A stretch of DNA of 64,000 nt, taken from the NCBI RefSeq assembly GCF_016863515.1, contig NZ_BOPA01000019.1, forward strand, positions 124,001 through 188,000, written 5' to 3'. Source of the DNA: Micromonospora gifhornensis (GTDB lineage: Bacteria > Actinomycetota > Actinomycetes > Mycobacteriales > Micromonosporaceae). The stretch's first letter is position 1. Each line of letters opens with the position of its first letter. The position numbers and the translations under genes were made by a program. Of this stretch, positions 1 to 8,775 are shown in pieces. The notes under the pieces are model-generated. The model was not told where the DNA came from. It saw nothing but the letters and a program-made list of their open reading frames with translations, and ran no database searches.

Positions 1-521
1 CCCAGGCCGCCGCGCTGTTCGCTGAAGCGGTCGCAGCCTGGCAGGCGCTGCCTCGCCCGTACGATGCGCTGCTCACCCGCGAGCGCCACGCCCGCTGCCT
101 GCTCACCGTCGGCCAACCCGACGTCGCCCTGCCGATGCTCGCCGAGACAGCACGGGCCCTGACGGAACTGGGCGCCGGCATCGACGCCGACCGGATCGTG
201 CAGGTTCTGCGGGAGTACGGGTGGAGAGGCGGCATGACGCGGGGCCGCGGCCGGCCGAGCTACGGCAACCAACTGTCGCCGCGCGAGCGCGAAGTTGCCC
301 GCCTGCTGGTCGGTGGGTGGACGAACCGCCAGATCGCCGACGAGCTGATGGTGTCCACGCAGACCGTCTCCAGCCAGATCAAGTCGGCCATGCGCAAGTT
401 GCAGGTGGCCTCTCGTACGGGACTCGCACTCAAGATCCTGGAACTTGGCCTCGTCGAGCAAGAGACACTCCCACCGGCGCAGGACGAAAAAATTCAGCCG
501 CCGTCAGGTGGCACGAAGTAA
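1..521 (+). CDS. LuxR-family (LAL-type) transcriptional regulator, C-terminal part
   Basis: The reading frame is open from base 3, so the 5' end lies outside the window. The visible 172 residues begin with an alpha-helical, TPR-like stretch rich in Ala, Leu and Arg. A LuxR-type helix-turn-helix follows (LSPREREVARLLVGG, then TNRQIADELMVSTQTV). In large ATP-binding LuxR regulators this domain sits at the C-terminus and binds promoter DNA as a dimer. About 22 polar residues follow the domain before the TAA stop. It lies directly upstream of a small ORF and a secreted subtilase and may control them; that is inference. The N-terminal ATPase part cannot be seen, so a simpler TPR-LuxR protein is possible. 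Confidence 0.85.
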   Translation, partial: QAAALFAEAVAAWQALPRPYDALLTRERHARCLLTVGQPDVALPMLAETARALTELGAGIDADRIVQVLREYGWRGGMTRGRGRPSYGNQLSPREREVARLLVGGWTNRQIADELMVSTQTVSSQIKSAMRKLQVASRTGLALKILELGLVEQETLPPAQDEKIQPPSGGTK

Positions 522-555
522 TTCCGTGGGTGGGCGGACGGTTTAAATCCTGCAC

Positions 556-578
556 TTGGCCAATCGATCTACGGCCAA
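556..578. promoter_or_regulatory. inverted repeat TTGGCC-N11-GGCCAA
   Basis: Perfect 6-bp arms separated by 11 bp lie between the regulator stop (521) and the next small ORF. The site could be an operator for the adjacent LuxR-type regulator. No convincing -35/-10 pair is visible around it, and an arm of this length can arise by chance. Confidence 0.3.
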
Positions 579-619
579 CGTGATCCCACACTGTCCTCAT
601 GGAGCCAGGACAGCCGTCT

Positions 620-769
620 ATGCCTGAGTCATCAGACAGCTCGCCGGAGTCGTCGAGCGGGTCGAAGGGCCAGGCAGAGCTGGCAGGATCGCCGATCGAC
701 TCGGCCAGCACACCGATAAATATCGATGCGAGTGGACTCGATGTAGATGGCGAGTACGAGCCGCTCTAG
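620..769 (+). CDS. possible small acidic Ser-rich peptide (49 aa)
   Basis: A short ORF begins at ATG 620 with AGGA about 10 nt upstream; an in-frame ATG at 599 would add seven residues but has no ribosome site. The peptide is strongly acidic, Ser/Gly-rich in its N-terminal half and hydrophobic/acidic at its end (INIDASGLDVDGEYEPL). It has no signal peptide, membrane segment or Cys. It lies between a LuxR-type regulator and a secreted serine protease. That layout resembles a precursor-peptide locus, but no modification enzyme is present, so function is unknown and it may be non-coding. Confidence 0.35.
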   Translation: MPESSDSSPESSSGSKGQAELAGSPIDSASTPINIDASGLDVDGEYEPL

Positions 770-867
770 TGAGGAGGTCGAGGGTCGGAGTGGGGTTTCT
801 TCATTCGGCTGCCCGACCATTTTTCGATACGTCGGCGGAACAGGTACCAGTCAGCAGGAGGAATTCA

Positions 868-933
868 TTGCGTTCCACAAGCCACCACCAAGGCGAGTCA
901 CAAACCGTACCTCGGCAGGAGGCCGACAGATGA
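868..933 (+). CDS. possible 21-aa leader peptide coupled to the protease gene
   Basis: A perfect AGGAGG (856-861) sits 6 nt before a TTG codon opening a 21-codon frame. Its TGA (931-933) overlaps the protease ATG (930-932) as ATGA, the usual arrangement of translational coupling. The peptide is polar (two His, two Gln, three Arg) with no recognisable motif. It may set translation of the protease, or the AGGAGG may be chance. Confidence 0.3.
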   Translation: MRSTSHHQGESQTVPRQEADR

Positions 934-3900
934 GGCCAAGTCCGGCGATGAAGCCTATCGGGCGACGCTTGGGCGCCCTGACCGTCGGTCTGACCATCTT
1001 CGGGATGGTCGTGTCAACCTCGCCGGCGAACGCCAACACGCCAACCCAGCAGGATCCGCGACCGGATGTCACGACGCCCCGGAGCTTGCCGCTGACCATT
1101 GGCGAAGACGCCCTGCGGGTCGCTGCCGGCTCCGGCGCAAGCCTGCCGCTGACACTGATCACCGGTGACAAGGTGCATGTCGGTATCGGCGCGGACGCGA
1201 AGCCGGTCGTACGGGAGATCGAAGCCGCCCCCAGACCCGACGGCGAAACTGTCACCTTCCACACCGTCACCAGGAAGGGCAGCGTCTACGTCGTACCGAA
1301 CGACGCCCTGTCGCTGATCGAGCAGGGATTGCTGGACTGGGGTCTGTTCGACCTTGCCAAGCTGGCCGCGCACGTGGCGGAGGGCACGGTCGGCCGGGTG
1401 CCGGTGCTGATCACCTACCACCAGAACCTCCCGATGCGGGCCGCACAGAAGGTGGCCGGTGCACGAGCGGGGTCCACTCTGGCCAGCATCAATGCCCAGT
1501 CGATGGACATCCACGGTGACGGCCGGTGGTGGCAGGAGGTACGCGGCAAGGACGACATCGGCATGGCCGCCGCCAGGACGGCCGGTGCACTGTCCGGAGT
1601 CAAGAGGGTATGGCTCAACGAACTGGCTCGCATCAACCTTGACACCTCGGTAGCGCAGATCAACGCGCCGATCGTGTGGGACCGCGGCTACGACGGATCG
1701 GGTGTGACCGTCGCGGTACTCGACAGCGGTATCGACCCCAACCACCCGGATGTGGCTGGCAAGATCGTCGAGCAGGTCGACTTCACTGGTGACGCGAGCG
1801 GCCCGAAGGACGGGCATGGGCATGGGACGCACGTGGCGGCTACCGTCGCCGGCAGCGGTGCCGCCTCCGACGGACTGCGCAAGGGAGTGGCGCCGGCGGC
1901 GAAACTCATGGTCGGCAAGGTCTGCAACGACGGCGGCTCCTGCCCCACCGATGCCGTCATCGCCGGTATGGAGTGGGCTGCCCACTCCGACGCCAAGGTC
2001 GTGAACATGAGCCTCGGCAGCGGGGCCACCGACGGCACCGACCCGTTGAGCGAGGCGCTCAACAACCTGAGCCGCGACACGGGAACCCTCTTCGTCGTCT
2101 CGGCGGGCAACTCCGGGCCAGGCGACAGCACCGTCGGAGCCCCGGGAGCCGCCGACGAGGCGCTGACCGTGGCGGCCGTGAACAAGGAAGACGCCATGGC
2201 CGACTTCTCCAGCCGCGGACCGCGACTAGGAGACGGCGCGGCGAAGCCGGACATCGCCGCTCCCGGCGTCGACATCGTCGCTGCGCGCGCCGCCGGTACG
2301 GCGATGGGTACCGTGGCGGGCGAGCACTACACCAGCGCCAGCGGCACCTCGATGGCCGCCCCGCACGTTGCCGGAGCCGCGGCCATCATCGCGGAGAAGT
2401 ACCCGGAGCTGACCGGGCAAGAGATCAAGGGGCACCTGATGTCCACCGCCGTGGACCTCGGGCACGGCGTGTACGCCCAGGGTGTCGGCCGGGTCGACCT
2501 GGCCCGAGCCGTCGACCCGACCATCACCACCACCGGAAACCTGCACTTCGGCCGGGACACCTACCCCCACTCACCGGTGGTCAGGACGCTCACCTACACC
2601 AACCACACCGACCAGCCGATCACGCTGAATCTCTCGGCCTCGGTCGCCTCCAACGGCCAGTCCCCTCCCGCAGGGCTGTTCAGCTTCGACACCGACCAGG
2701 TGACCGTGCCCGCGCAAGGGACCACGGAGGTGACCGCCACCGTGGACGGCAGGGTGCTGGAGCGCGGTGGGCAGTACGGCAGCTACACCGGTGTGCTGAC
2801 AGCTCGGGATGCCGACGGCGTCGTGCAGGCGTCCAATCGGATCAGCGCCTTCCTCGAGCCGGAGCGCATCGAGCTGACCATCGACGTCATCCCACCGACC
2901 GGTGCCACCTCCGTCAGGTACGGCAACGCACTGATCGTTCCCGTGGATGACAAGGTGCACCTGCACGACGACGCGGTGAGCGTGCCCGGCGGTAACCGGA
3001 TGACCGCACGTCTGTTCGAGGGCACCTTCGCCGCCGCCCTCTCGGTCACCTGGCAGGACGCGCGCGGCGAGCAGCACAGCGCACTCCCGATGGCCGCCGA
3101 GGTGAAGCTGAGCAGGCCCACCAGCGTCACTCTCGACCTGCGCAAGGCGAAGCCGGTCAGGGCGAAGACCCCGAAGCCGACGGAAACCTACTTCGCGGCC
3201 CAGGTCATCCAACGGACGTCCGCCACCGGTGACTGGGGCATGACGGCGCAGCAGACCGCATCGAACTACGGCGCGTACGACCCGAACTGGTGGGCCCTGC
3301 CCACCGACAAGGTGCGTACCGGCACCCTGACCCACAGCACCTACCTGGTGCAGACCACACCTCTGATCACCATGAAGGTCACCGGTGTGGGCAGCTCCTT
3401 CGACCTGTCCGCCCGCTACAGCACCCCCGACAGCTCCGTGTATCGCAACGACCTGCAGTGGACGGAGGGGGAGCAGACTCTCTACCAGCCGCTGCGGCTG
3501 CGGGTTCCCCGGCTGCCGAACAGCGGGACGAAGACTGTCGTCTACGGCGGCACGGGATTGCCGGACGACCTGGCGAAGATCGACGCCAGGGGCAAGCTGG
3601 TCCTGCTGACACCTACCGACATCTGCCCGGCGACGACCTGTCAGGTCACCTCGCTGCGCGAACGGGTTGCGGCGGTGGCTGCCGCGGGGGGTGTCGGCGT
3701 GCTGGTGGCCGGCCCGCCGGGTCTGCAAAGACTGACGTTCGTCGAGCCCGTCATCAGCTGCCCGGACGGGCCGGAGAGCTGCCCGGCAATTGAACCGTAC
3801 GCCGCGCTGCCGATCCTGACCGTGCCGGCGGATGAGGCCAACCAGCTGATCGCGCGGCTCGAGGCCAAGCCGAAGAAGGCCTCGTCCGTCCGAATCAAGC

Positions 3901-4622
3901 TCGGCGGCAGCCCTGACCCGCAGGTCTACACCCTCGCGTTCCACGACTCGGGTCGGGTGCCCAACAAGCTGCCGTACCAGGTGCGACACAACGACCTTGA
4001 CCGGGTCGACCACCGTTTCCACGCCAACCGGCCGGGAGAGGTCTCCAGCCTGACGTGGGGGCAGTGGACCGAAACCGGCCCGGACCCGGTGTCCGCCAGC
4101 CTGCCGCTCACGAGCACGCAAGACATGCTCACCACGTTCGTCACCCGGCAGAAGAACGCCATCAACAAGTTCGCCTTCACGTGGGTCGACCACACCGAAA
4201 CGCCTACGCCATCGTCGAATCAGCAGGAAGACCAGGAGTTGCTGGCCGGTGTGGCGCAGACGGTCTACTGGAACACCGGTCCGACCCTGCCCGGTGCGGT
4301 GCCGCAGGTCCGTACCAGGTCGGGCTTCACCCTCGACACGGGAACGCTCTGCGCAGGGTGCCGGCAGGCTGACACCTTCTACCCGAACATGTATCTGACC
4401 ACCAGCACCGGCAGCCGCCAGGCGATGATCGGCATCGTCAACAACGCGGGGCTCGCCGAGGGCTACTTCGGAATCAACAACTGCGAGTCGTCCGCGTGTG
4501 ACTTCAGGCTCTCCGATGAGTCCGGTAACGAATTCGAACGCCGGCTCGCGCCCGTCTCCGCCGTGATCGGCAGCGATGCGGCCGGCGACCCGGTGTCCCG
4601 GACCTCTGGTGGCCAGCGATGA
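930..4622 (+). CDS. secreted subtilisin-like serine protease (S8) with PA domain
   Basis: Predicted extracellular endopeptidase of 1230 aa. ATG 930 is preferred over upstream starts because AGGAGG lies 7 nt before it and it gives a classical signal peptide (basic start, hydrophobic LGALTVGLTIFGMVV, cleavage near SPANA). The S8 triad is visible: Asp265 in VAVLDSGID, His298 in GHGTHVAA, Ser474 in SGTSMAAPHVAG, with Asn394 (SAGNSG) as oxyanion residue. Residues about 50-230 form the propeptide. After the catalytic domain come beta-rich Fn3-like segments and a PA-type insert near residues 870-990 with paired Cys. The C-terminus stops short of the module that usually closes large actinobacterial S8 enzymes; the next gene encodes it. 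Its TGA lies 29 nt before the next gene's preferred start (4652) and overlaps an alternative ATG (4619). Confidence 0.93.
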   Translation: MRPSPAMKPIGRRLGALTVGLTIFGMVVSTSPANANTPTQQDPRPDVTTPRSLPLTIGEDALRVAAGSGASLPLTLITGDKVHVGIGADAKPVVREIEAAPRPDGETVTFHTVTRKGSVYVVPNDALSLIEQGLLDWGLFDLAKLAAHVAEGTVGRVPVLITYHQNLPMRAAQKVAGARAGSTLASINAQSMDIHGDGRWWQEVRGKDDIGMAAARTAGALSGVKRVWLNELARINLDTSVAQINAPIVWDRGYDGSGVTVAVLDSGIDPNHPDVAGKIVEQVDFTGDASGPKDGHGHGTHVAATVAGSGAASDGLRKGVAPAAKLMVGKVCNDGGSCPTDAVIAGMEWAAHSDAKVVNMSLGSGATDGTDPLSEALNNLSRDTGTLFVVSAGNSGPGDSTVGAPGAADEALTVAAVNKEDAMADFSSRGPRLGDGAAKPDIAAPGVDIVAARAAGTAMGTVAGEHYTSASGTSMAAPHVAGAAAIIAEKYPELTGQEIKGHLMSTAVDLGHGVYAQGVGRVDLARAVDPTITTTGNLHFGRDTYPHSPVVRTLTYTNHTDQPITLNLSASVASNGQSPPAGLFSFDTDQVTVPAQGTTEVTATVDGRVLERGGQYGSYTGVLTARDADGVVQASNRISAFLEPERIELTIDVIPPTGATSVRYGNALIVPVDDKVHLHDDAVSVPGGNRMTARLFEGTFAAALSVTWQDARGEQHSALPMAAEVKLSRPTSVTLDLRKAKPVRAKTPKPTETYFAAQVIQRTSATGDWGMTAQQTASNYGAYDPNWWALPTDKVRTGTLTHSTYLVQTTPLITMKVTGVGSSFDLSARYSTPDSSVYRNDLQWTEGEQTLYQPLRLRVPRLPNSGTKTVVYGGTGLPDDLAKIDARGKLVLLTPTDICPATTCQVTSLRERVAAVAAAGGVGVLVAGPPGLQRLTFVEPVISCPDGPESCPAIEPYAALPILTVPADEANQLIARLEAKPKKASSVRIKLGGSPDPQVYTLAFHDSGRVPNKLPYQVRHNDLDRVDHRFHANRPGEVSSLTWGQWTETGPDPVSASLPLTSTQDMLTTFVTRQKNAINKFAFTWVDHTETPTPSSNQQEDQELLAGVAQTVYWNTGPTLPGAVPQVRTRSGFTLDTGTLCAGCRQADTFYPNMYLTTSTGSRQAMIGIVNNAGLAEGYFGINNCESSACDFRLSDESGNEFERRLAPVSAVIGSDAAGDPVSRTSGGQR

Positions 4623-4651
4623 GGGCCGAATCGAAAAGGGAGGCCGAGGCA

Positions 4652-5254
4652 ATGAACACGACGTCGCCGTGGTTGCGGCGAAAGGCAACACTCGCGGGCC
4701 TGGTAGCCGCGGGGATCGTCGCGCTGGGATGCGCGGCGGCTGGTGACATCGTCGCCTATGATCTGCCGCCGGAATCGGCCCGCTACACCTTCGAGGCGGA
4801 GACCAACGGCGTCAAGACCGTGTGGGAGTACACCTCGGGCAAGCCGACCGAGGCGGACGTCTCGGAGTTGCAACCCTGCATGGGCGACGTCGTCGGGGGC
4901 GTGGGCGAGTGCCGCCCGGAACCGCTGATCTTCCTCCGCTACGACCTGGGTCTTGACCTGGACAACACGGTCAAGGCTGGGAGCGTGCACCAGGTCACGA
5001 TCATCGGCTACTACCAGGAGGGCCTCAGCACGCCGCCGAAGGTGACTGATCTGCGCGTGGAGGTCAGCTTCGACGGTGGCCGAAGCTGGCAGCCGGCGCC
5101 GACGAAGGCCGCCGGGAAGAACACCTACACCGCGACGGTCAAGCACCCGAAGCGGGGCCAGGCCGCCGAAGGGGTCGGGTTGCGGATCAGCGCGGCCGAC
5201 AGCGGTGGCAATACCGTGAAGCAAACCATCCCCACCGCGTACCGGCTGCGCTGA
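4652..5254 (+). CDS. secreted protein resembling the C-terminal module of S8 proteases
   Basis: A 200-aa protein with its own signal sequence (MNTTSPWLRRKATLAGLVAA). Start 4652 has a GGGAGG-type ribosome site; an ATG at 4619 overlaps the protease stop but has none. A Cys follows Leu-Gly early on (VALGCAAAG), a poor lipobox, so lipid anchoring is uncertain. The rest matches in layout the beta-sandwich that ends many large actinobacterial subtilases: a VWEYTS strand, an FLRYDLGLD strand, VEVSFDGGRSW, and a final GNTVKQTIPTAYRL. I infer that it works with the neighbouring protease, perhaps as a detached accessory or inhibitor-like domain. Confidence 0.75.
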   Translation: MNTTSPWLRRKATLAGLVAAGIVALGCAAAGDIVAYDLPPESARYTFEAETNGVKTVWEYTSGKPTEADVSELQPCMGDVVGGVGECRPEPLIFLRYDLGLDLDNTVKAGSVHQVTIIGYYQEGLSTPPKVTDLRVEVSFDGGRSWQPAPTKAAGKNTYTATVKHPKRGQAAEGVGLRISAADSGGNTVKQTIPTAYRLR

Positions 5255-5284
5255 GCGGTACCGCGGACGGGGTGACCCGGTCCG

Positions 5285-5325
5285 GGGCGCGGCCGGGGCG
5301 AGAGTGTCTCGCCCCGGCCGCGCCC
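5285..5325. terminator. strong hairpin after the protease operon
   Basis: A perfect 19-bp stem with a 3-nt loop (arms 5285-5303 and 5307-5325), very GC-rich and without a following T-run. It lies 30 bp past the stop of the secreted accessory protein and fits a terminator of the kind common in actinobacteria. Confidence 0.8.
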
Positions 5326-5380
5326 TTGTCAGTGGCGGCCGGTGTGCCGAGACCGGCGCTGAGGCGCAAGCGGACAAGCG

Positions 5381-5408
5381 GAAGGGGGCCCCGACCGGGG
5401 CCCCCTTC
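5381..5408. terminator. hairpin between convergent genes
   Basis: A perfect 12-bp stem (5381-5392 with 5397-5408) and 4-nt loop, 14 bp beyond the stop of the minus-strand LPMO gene. With the hairpin at 5285-5325 it insulates the two convergent transcripts. Confidence 0.75.
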
Positions 5409-5422
5409 GTGGTGCTTGATGG

Positions 5423-6535
5423 TCAGCTGGCGCTGCAGGTGACCGTCGGAGTCGAGCTGCTTCCACTGGCAAGGAAGCCGAAGCTCGTGGTGCCGTTGGC
5501 CCCCAGGGAGCCGTTGTACGACACGTTGCGGGCCGTCACGGTCGATCCGGACGTGGTGTGCGTCGCGTTCCAGACCTGGCTGATCTGCTGGCCACTGGAC
5601 AACGTCCAGCTCGCAGCCCAGCCGTTCAACGGCGAGGTGCCGGTGTTCTTGATCTCCACCTCGCCCTGGAATCCACCGGACCAGCTGTTGGTCACCTTGA
5701 AGGTGGCCGAGCAGCCACCGTTACCCGCCGGCGGCGGAGTGGTGGGCGGCGGGGTGGTCGGCGGCGGCGTGGTGGGCGGCGGCGTGGTCGGCGGCGGAGT
5801 GGTGGGCGGCGGGTTCGTGCCACCGTTGCCGATGCCGGTCACTTCACCGTTACCGCCGTCGAAGACCACGTCGGAGCAGCCGAAGAAGTTCTCCTGGCTG
5901 TCCGAACGGACCCAGCGGGAGTAGATGATGTGCCGGCCACTCTTGTTCGCCGGCAGGGTGCCGGTGAAGTAGTAGTGACCGTCGTTGGTGCCGACCGCGC
6001 CGCGCTGCGGCGGGTTGGTCACCGTCAGGAACGGCTGCGCCTCCAGGTCGTCCCAGGCAAGGGCCCGGGTCGGGCTCCAGCTGTCCTTGGTCACGTAGAA
6101 GTAGAACGTGCCCGGGTGGTGGGCCCAGTTGCTGTACCGGAACTCCATGGAGCGACCGGCGGTCAGGTGGGTCAACGGCCAGTCGTTGCGGGCCAGGTCG
6201 AAGCCGCGGAAACCGGTCGCGCCGCCGCTGCACAGCTGCCCGTCCGGAATGAAGCCGGTGGTGCGACCGCCGGCGTCCGAACGCAGCACGCTGAACCAGT
6301 TGTAGAGGGAGTTCGTACCGCTCTGCGCGACAGCCGCCGCACAGGCCGGGTTCTGCGGACGGATCTCGCCGGTGGGGGAGAGCCCGTCACGCCAACAGAG
6401 GTAGGTACGGGCACCCGGCGTCATCGCCGCGCCGTGCGCGGCGGCCGGGTCGGGGCTGGCGGTCACGGCGACGACCGCGCTCGCAGCGAGGGTGACGGCC
6501 GCGAAGAACATCGCGGCCAGACGAGGACGGTGCAC
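5423..6535 (-). CDS. AA10 lytic polysaccharide monooxygenase with CBM2
   Basis: Secreted copper enzyme predicted to cleave chitin or cellulose oxidatively; 370 aa. The start is GTG 6535 with AGGAGA just upstream; longer in-frame starts would bury the signal peptide. Signal cleavage before His34 (AAA/HGAAM) leaves the N-terminal His of the copper histidine brace, with the second His in NWAHHPG (139/140). The AA10 domain runs to about residue 232 and ends in NFFGCSDVVF. A Pro-Thr linker (241-270) leads to a CBM2 (271-370) with exposed-Trp candidates W285, W306 and W322 and bracketing Cys. Chitin versus cellulose preference cannot be decided from this reading. It is transcribed alone, divergent from a sugar kinase. 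Confidence 0.95.
   Translation of the reverse strand: MHRPRLAAMFFAAVTLAASAVVAVTASPDPAAAHGAAMTPGARTYLCWRDGLSPTGEIRPQNPACAAAVAQSGTNSLYNWFSVLRSDAGGRTTGFIPDGQLCSGGATGFRGFDLARNDWPLTHLTAGRSMEFRYSNWAHHPGTFYFYVTKDSWSPTRALAWDDLEAQPFLTVTNPPQRGAVGTNDGHYYFTGTLPANKSGRHIIYSRWVRSDSQENFFGCSDVVFDGGNGEVTGIGNGGTNPPPTTPPPTTPPPTTPPPTTPPPTTPPPAGNGGCSATFKVTNSWSGGFQGEVEIKNTGTSPLNGWAASWTLSSGQQISQVWNATHTTSGSTVTARNVSYNGSLGANGTTSFGFLASGSSSTPTVTCSAS
5731..5812. repeat. 15-bp minisatellite encoding the PPPTT linker
   Basis: About five tandem 15-bp units with third-position variants (read on the plus strand, GGCGGCGGAGTGGTG-like) encode the Pro/Thr linker of the LPMO. Such arrays can expand or contract in steps of five residues without shifting the frame. 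Confidence 0.85.
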
Positions 6536-6911
6536 AGGTTCTCCTGACTCGCGGGGACACCGGTTTGGTGGCCCCGCCGGAACGCGCGGGGTGACGAGGT
6601 ACGTCTGACCCGCTGCTGTGGCGGATGCGATCGATGCGGCTACCTGCGCCCAGGGCGGATGGCCCAACAGGCGGGTGCCGTCAGCATTCGGTCGACGCGT
6701 AAATGCCCTCGCGTGCGATGAACCCGGCGCCGGTGACGCGCAGCCCCGCGTCACCCGGCACTACCTATCCCAGCATGCCGGGCGCAACGGCGCAATAGTC
6801 ATTTCTCGATGTCCGATTTCCACCCACGTCCAATACCGCGGCTTGCGCGCCCGACCCGCCCGCACTGTGCCAGCCTGAGCCGTACGACTGCCGACGGGAG
6901 GGAACGGCTCG
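6536..6911. other. divergent intergenic region, LPMO / sugar kinase
   Basis: These 376 bp separate two divergent genes and must hold both promoters. I see no match to the CebR palindrome or a lac-type operator, and no convincing -35/-10 pair. A repeated GCGTCACC/GGTGACGCG pair lies near 6734-6755. No RNA gene was recognised. Confidence 0.5.
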
Positions 6912-7847
6912 ATGGGATACGCGGTGGTGCTCGGCGAGGCCCTCGTCGACCTGCTCGACACGGAATGCGACGGCGTGCCGGTCTACCGGCAGGCCATCGG
7001 CGGTGCCCCGCTGAACGTCGCGGTGGGCATCGCCCGGCTCGGCGGTGCGGCGCAGTTCGTCGGCTCGCTCGGCGACGACGCCCTGGCCGAGCGGATCCGC
7101 ACCTTCCTCACCGCCACCGGGGTCGGCCTGGCCGGTACGGTCACCGCCGCCGTACCGACCACGTTGGCCGTGGCCACCTTCACCGGCGCCGAGCCGGACT
7201 TCCGCTTCTACGGCGAACCGCCGTCGTACGCCTTGTTGAAGCCGGACGATCTCGACGTCGCGCTGATCGAGGGCGCGGACGTGCTCTCCTGCGGCTCGAT
7301 CGTGCTGTTGTCGCCGGGGCCGCTGGCCGCCGCGCGGCGGGCCTGGTCGCTGGCGACCGGCCTGCGGGTGTTCGACCCCAACGTCCGGCCACGGCTGCTG
7401 TCCGGCCCGGCGGCCCTGGTCGCCCTGCGCGAGGTGGTCGCCGAGTTCGCCGCCGGGGCACACCTGGTCAAGCTGAGCAGCGCCGACGCGGAGGCGCTCT
7501 ATCCGGGCGAGCCGGTCGAGGGTGTGGCCGCCTACCTGCGGGAGTTGGGGGCGGGCACCGTCGTGGTCACCCTCGGTGCCGCCGGCGCGGTGCTCGCCGC
7601 CGCCGGTGCCGATCCGGTACGGGTGCCAGCGCCGCGCGTGACAGCCGTCGACGCCACCGGAGCGGGTGACTCGGTGCTGGCCGCCCTCGTCGCCGACCTG
7701 CTGGTCGCCGGTGAGCCGACCGACCCGACGGGGTGGACCGAGCGGGTCGCCTTCGCGCTGCGTGTCGCCGGGCTGGTCTGCGAGCGTGCCGGCGGCGCCG
7801 TCGCCATGCCCACCCGAGCCGAGGTTGCCGACCGCTTCCCCACCTGA
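6912..7847 (+). CDS. PfkB-family carbohydrate kinase (fructokinase-like)
   Basis: Cytoplasmic ribokinase-fold kinase of 311 aa that phosphorylates a sugar with ATP. ATG 6912 follows GGGAGGG at a good distance. The first PfkB signature is seen in IGGAPLNVAVGIARLG with an N-terminal substrate lid. The second, DATGAGDSVLAAL, lies near residue 245 and holds the catalytic Asp and anion hole. Length and the GEALVDLL opening fit fructokinases, but adenosine or deoxygluconate kinases share the fold, so the substrate is open. Its partner across the promoter region is the LPMO, suggesting carbohydrate use. A convergent gene lies 97 bp downstream. Confidence 0.85.
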   Translation: MGYAVVLGEALVDLLDTECDGVPVYRQAIGGAPLNVAVGIARLGGAAQFVGSLGDDALAERIRTFLTATGVGLAGTVTAAVPTTLAVATFTGAEPDFRFYGEPPSYALLKPDDLDVALIEGADVLSCGSIVLLSPGPLAAARRAWSLATGLRVFDPNVRPRLLSGPAALVALREVVAEFAAGAHLVKLSSADAEALYPGEPVEGVAAYLRELGAGTVVVTLGAAGAVLAAAGADPVRVPAPRVTAVDATGAGDSVLAALVADLLVAGEPTDPTGWTERVAFALRVAGLVCERAGGAVAMPTRAEVADRFPT

Positions 7848-7852
7848 CCGGG

Positions 7853-7947
7853 CCAGGCGCGCCCCGCATCAGGCTAAGCGGGCCCTGTACCAGGTCGGCA
7901 CCACAGGTGCGGCCCGCATCAGGTCACGCGCGCCCGGCGTCAGGTCA
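7853..7947. repeat. degenerate tandem repeat at a convergent gene junction
   Basis: Imperfect units related to GCGCGCCCGGCGTCAGGT recur three to four times between the kinase stop and the end of the minus-strand hydrolase. The same word reappears at another convergent junction near 19271-19335. Confidence 0.6.
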
Positions 7948-8775
7948 GGCGGTGCCGTCCAGTTCGGCGTAGCCGCGGCGGGCGGCCAGCAGCGCGGGGC
8001 GGGCCGGGAACGGTGCATCGGCGGCGACCCGTTCCGGTGGCGTCGAACCGGTGTGCCCGGCCCGGATCAGCCAGGCCAACTCGACCAACTGGGCGTGCTG
8101 TGCCCGGACGAAGTCGGCGTCCACCGGCGTACCGTGCCCCGGCACCACCACCGTCGAGTCGGTCGTCCAGCGCAGCAGTTCGGCCAGCGCGTCGGGCCAC
8201 TGCAACGGGTAGGAATCCTCGAATGCGGGTGGCCCGGACTGCTCGACCAGATCACCGGCGACCAGCACGTCGGCGTCGGGTACGTGCACCACGAGATCGG
8301 CGTCGGTGTGCCCCCGACCGGGATGGCGCAACACCACCTGCCGGCCCCCGATGTCGAGGGTGGCCTCGGTGTGGACGGTGTGGGTGGGTGCCAGCACGGT
8401 GACCTCGGCCAGTTCGTCGGCCAGCCCGGGGTGCTCGTCGCGCAGTTCCGCGTACGCCTCGCGGCGGAGCCGTTGCGGGTCGTCGCGCAACGCCGCCGCG
8501 GCCAGTTCGTGCGCCCAGATCGGGCGCGGCGGGTCGCCGGCGAGGGTGGCGTTGCCGAAGCAGTGGTCGAAGTGGTGATGGGTGTTGACCAGGGTCAACG
8601 GATCACCGGTGACCGCACGTACGGCGGCGGAGAGCTCGACCGCCTGCCCGACGGTGGACAGGGTGTCGACAAGCAGCGCCTCCCCGTCGCCCAGCACCAG
8701 CGTGACGTTTACCGCGAGCAACGGCTCCCGCAGCACCAGCACCCGGTCGGCGACCTCGACGAAACCGCCGGTCAT
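7945..8775 (-). CDS. MBL-fold metallo-hydrolase
   Basis: A 276-aa metallo-beta-lactamase-fold protein. The zinc ligand motif is clear: NTHHHFDHCFGN near residues 64-75, with a further His in HPGRGHTDADLV and an Asp in LVAGDLVEQS. No signal peptide, so it is probably cytoplasmic. Family members hydrolyse thioesters, lactones or related bonds; nothing here identifies the substrate. Its ATG overlaps the stop of the upstream thioesterase-like gene as ATGA. The pairing suggests both act on one acyl-thioester or ester substrate, which is inference. Confidence 0.88.
   Translation of the reverse strand: MTGGFVEVADRVLVLREPLLAVNVTLVLGDGEALLVDTLSTVGQAVELSAAVRAVTGDPLTLVNTHHHFDHCFGNATLAGDPPRPIWAHELAAAALRDDPQRLRREAYAELRDEHPGLADELAEVTVLAPTHTVHTEATLDIGGRQVVLRHPGRGHTDADLVVHVPDADVLVAGDLVEQSGPPAFEDSYPLQWPDALAELLRWTTDSTVVVPGHGTPVDADFVRAQHAQLVELAWLIRAGHTGSTPPERVAADAPFPARPALLAARRGYAELDGTA

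Noticed and set aside
2571..4691. Long minus-strand ORF of about 700 codons opposite the protease
   Set aside because: High-GC shadow of the protease gene; composition is Arg/Gly/Val/His-rich with no domain, and the plus-strand frame has clear S8 motifs.
6618..6878. 86-codon ORF in the LPMO/kinase intergenic region
   Set aside because: No ribosome site, no domain, composition typical of random GC-rich DNA.
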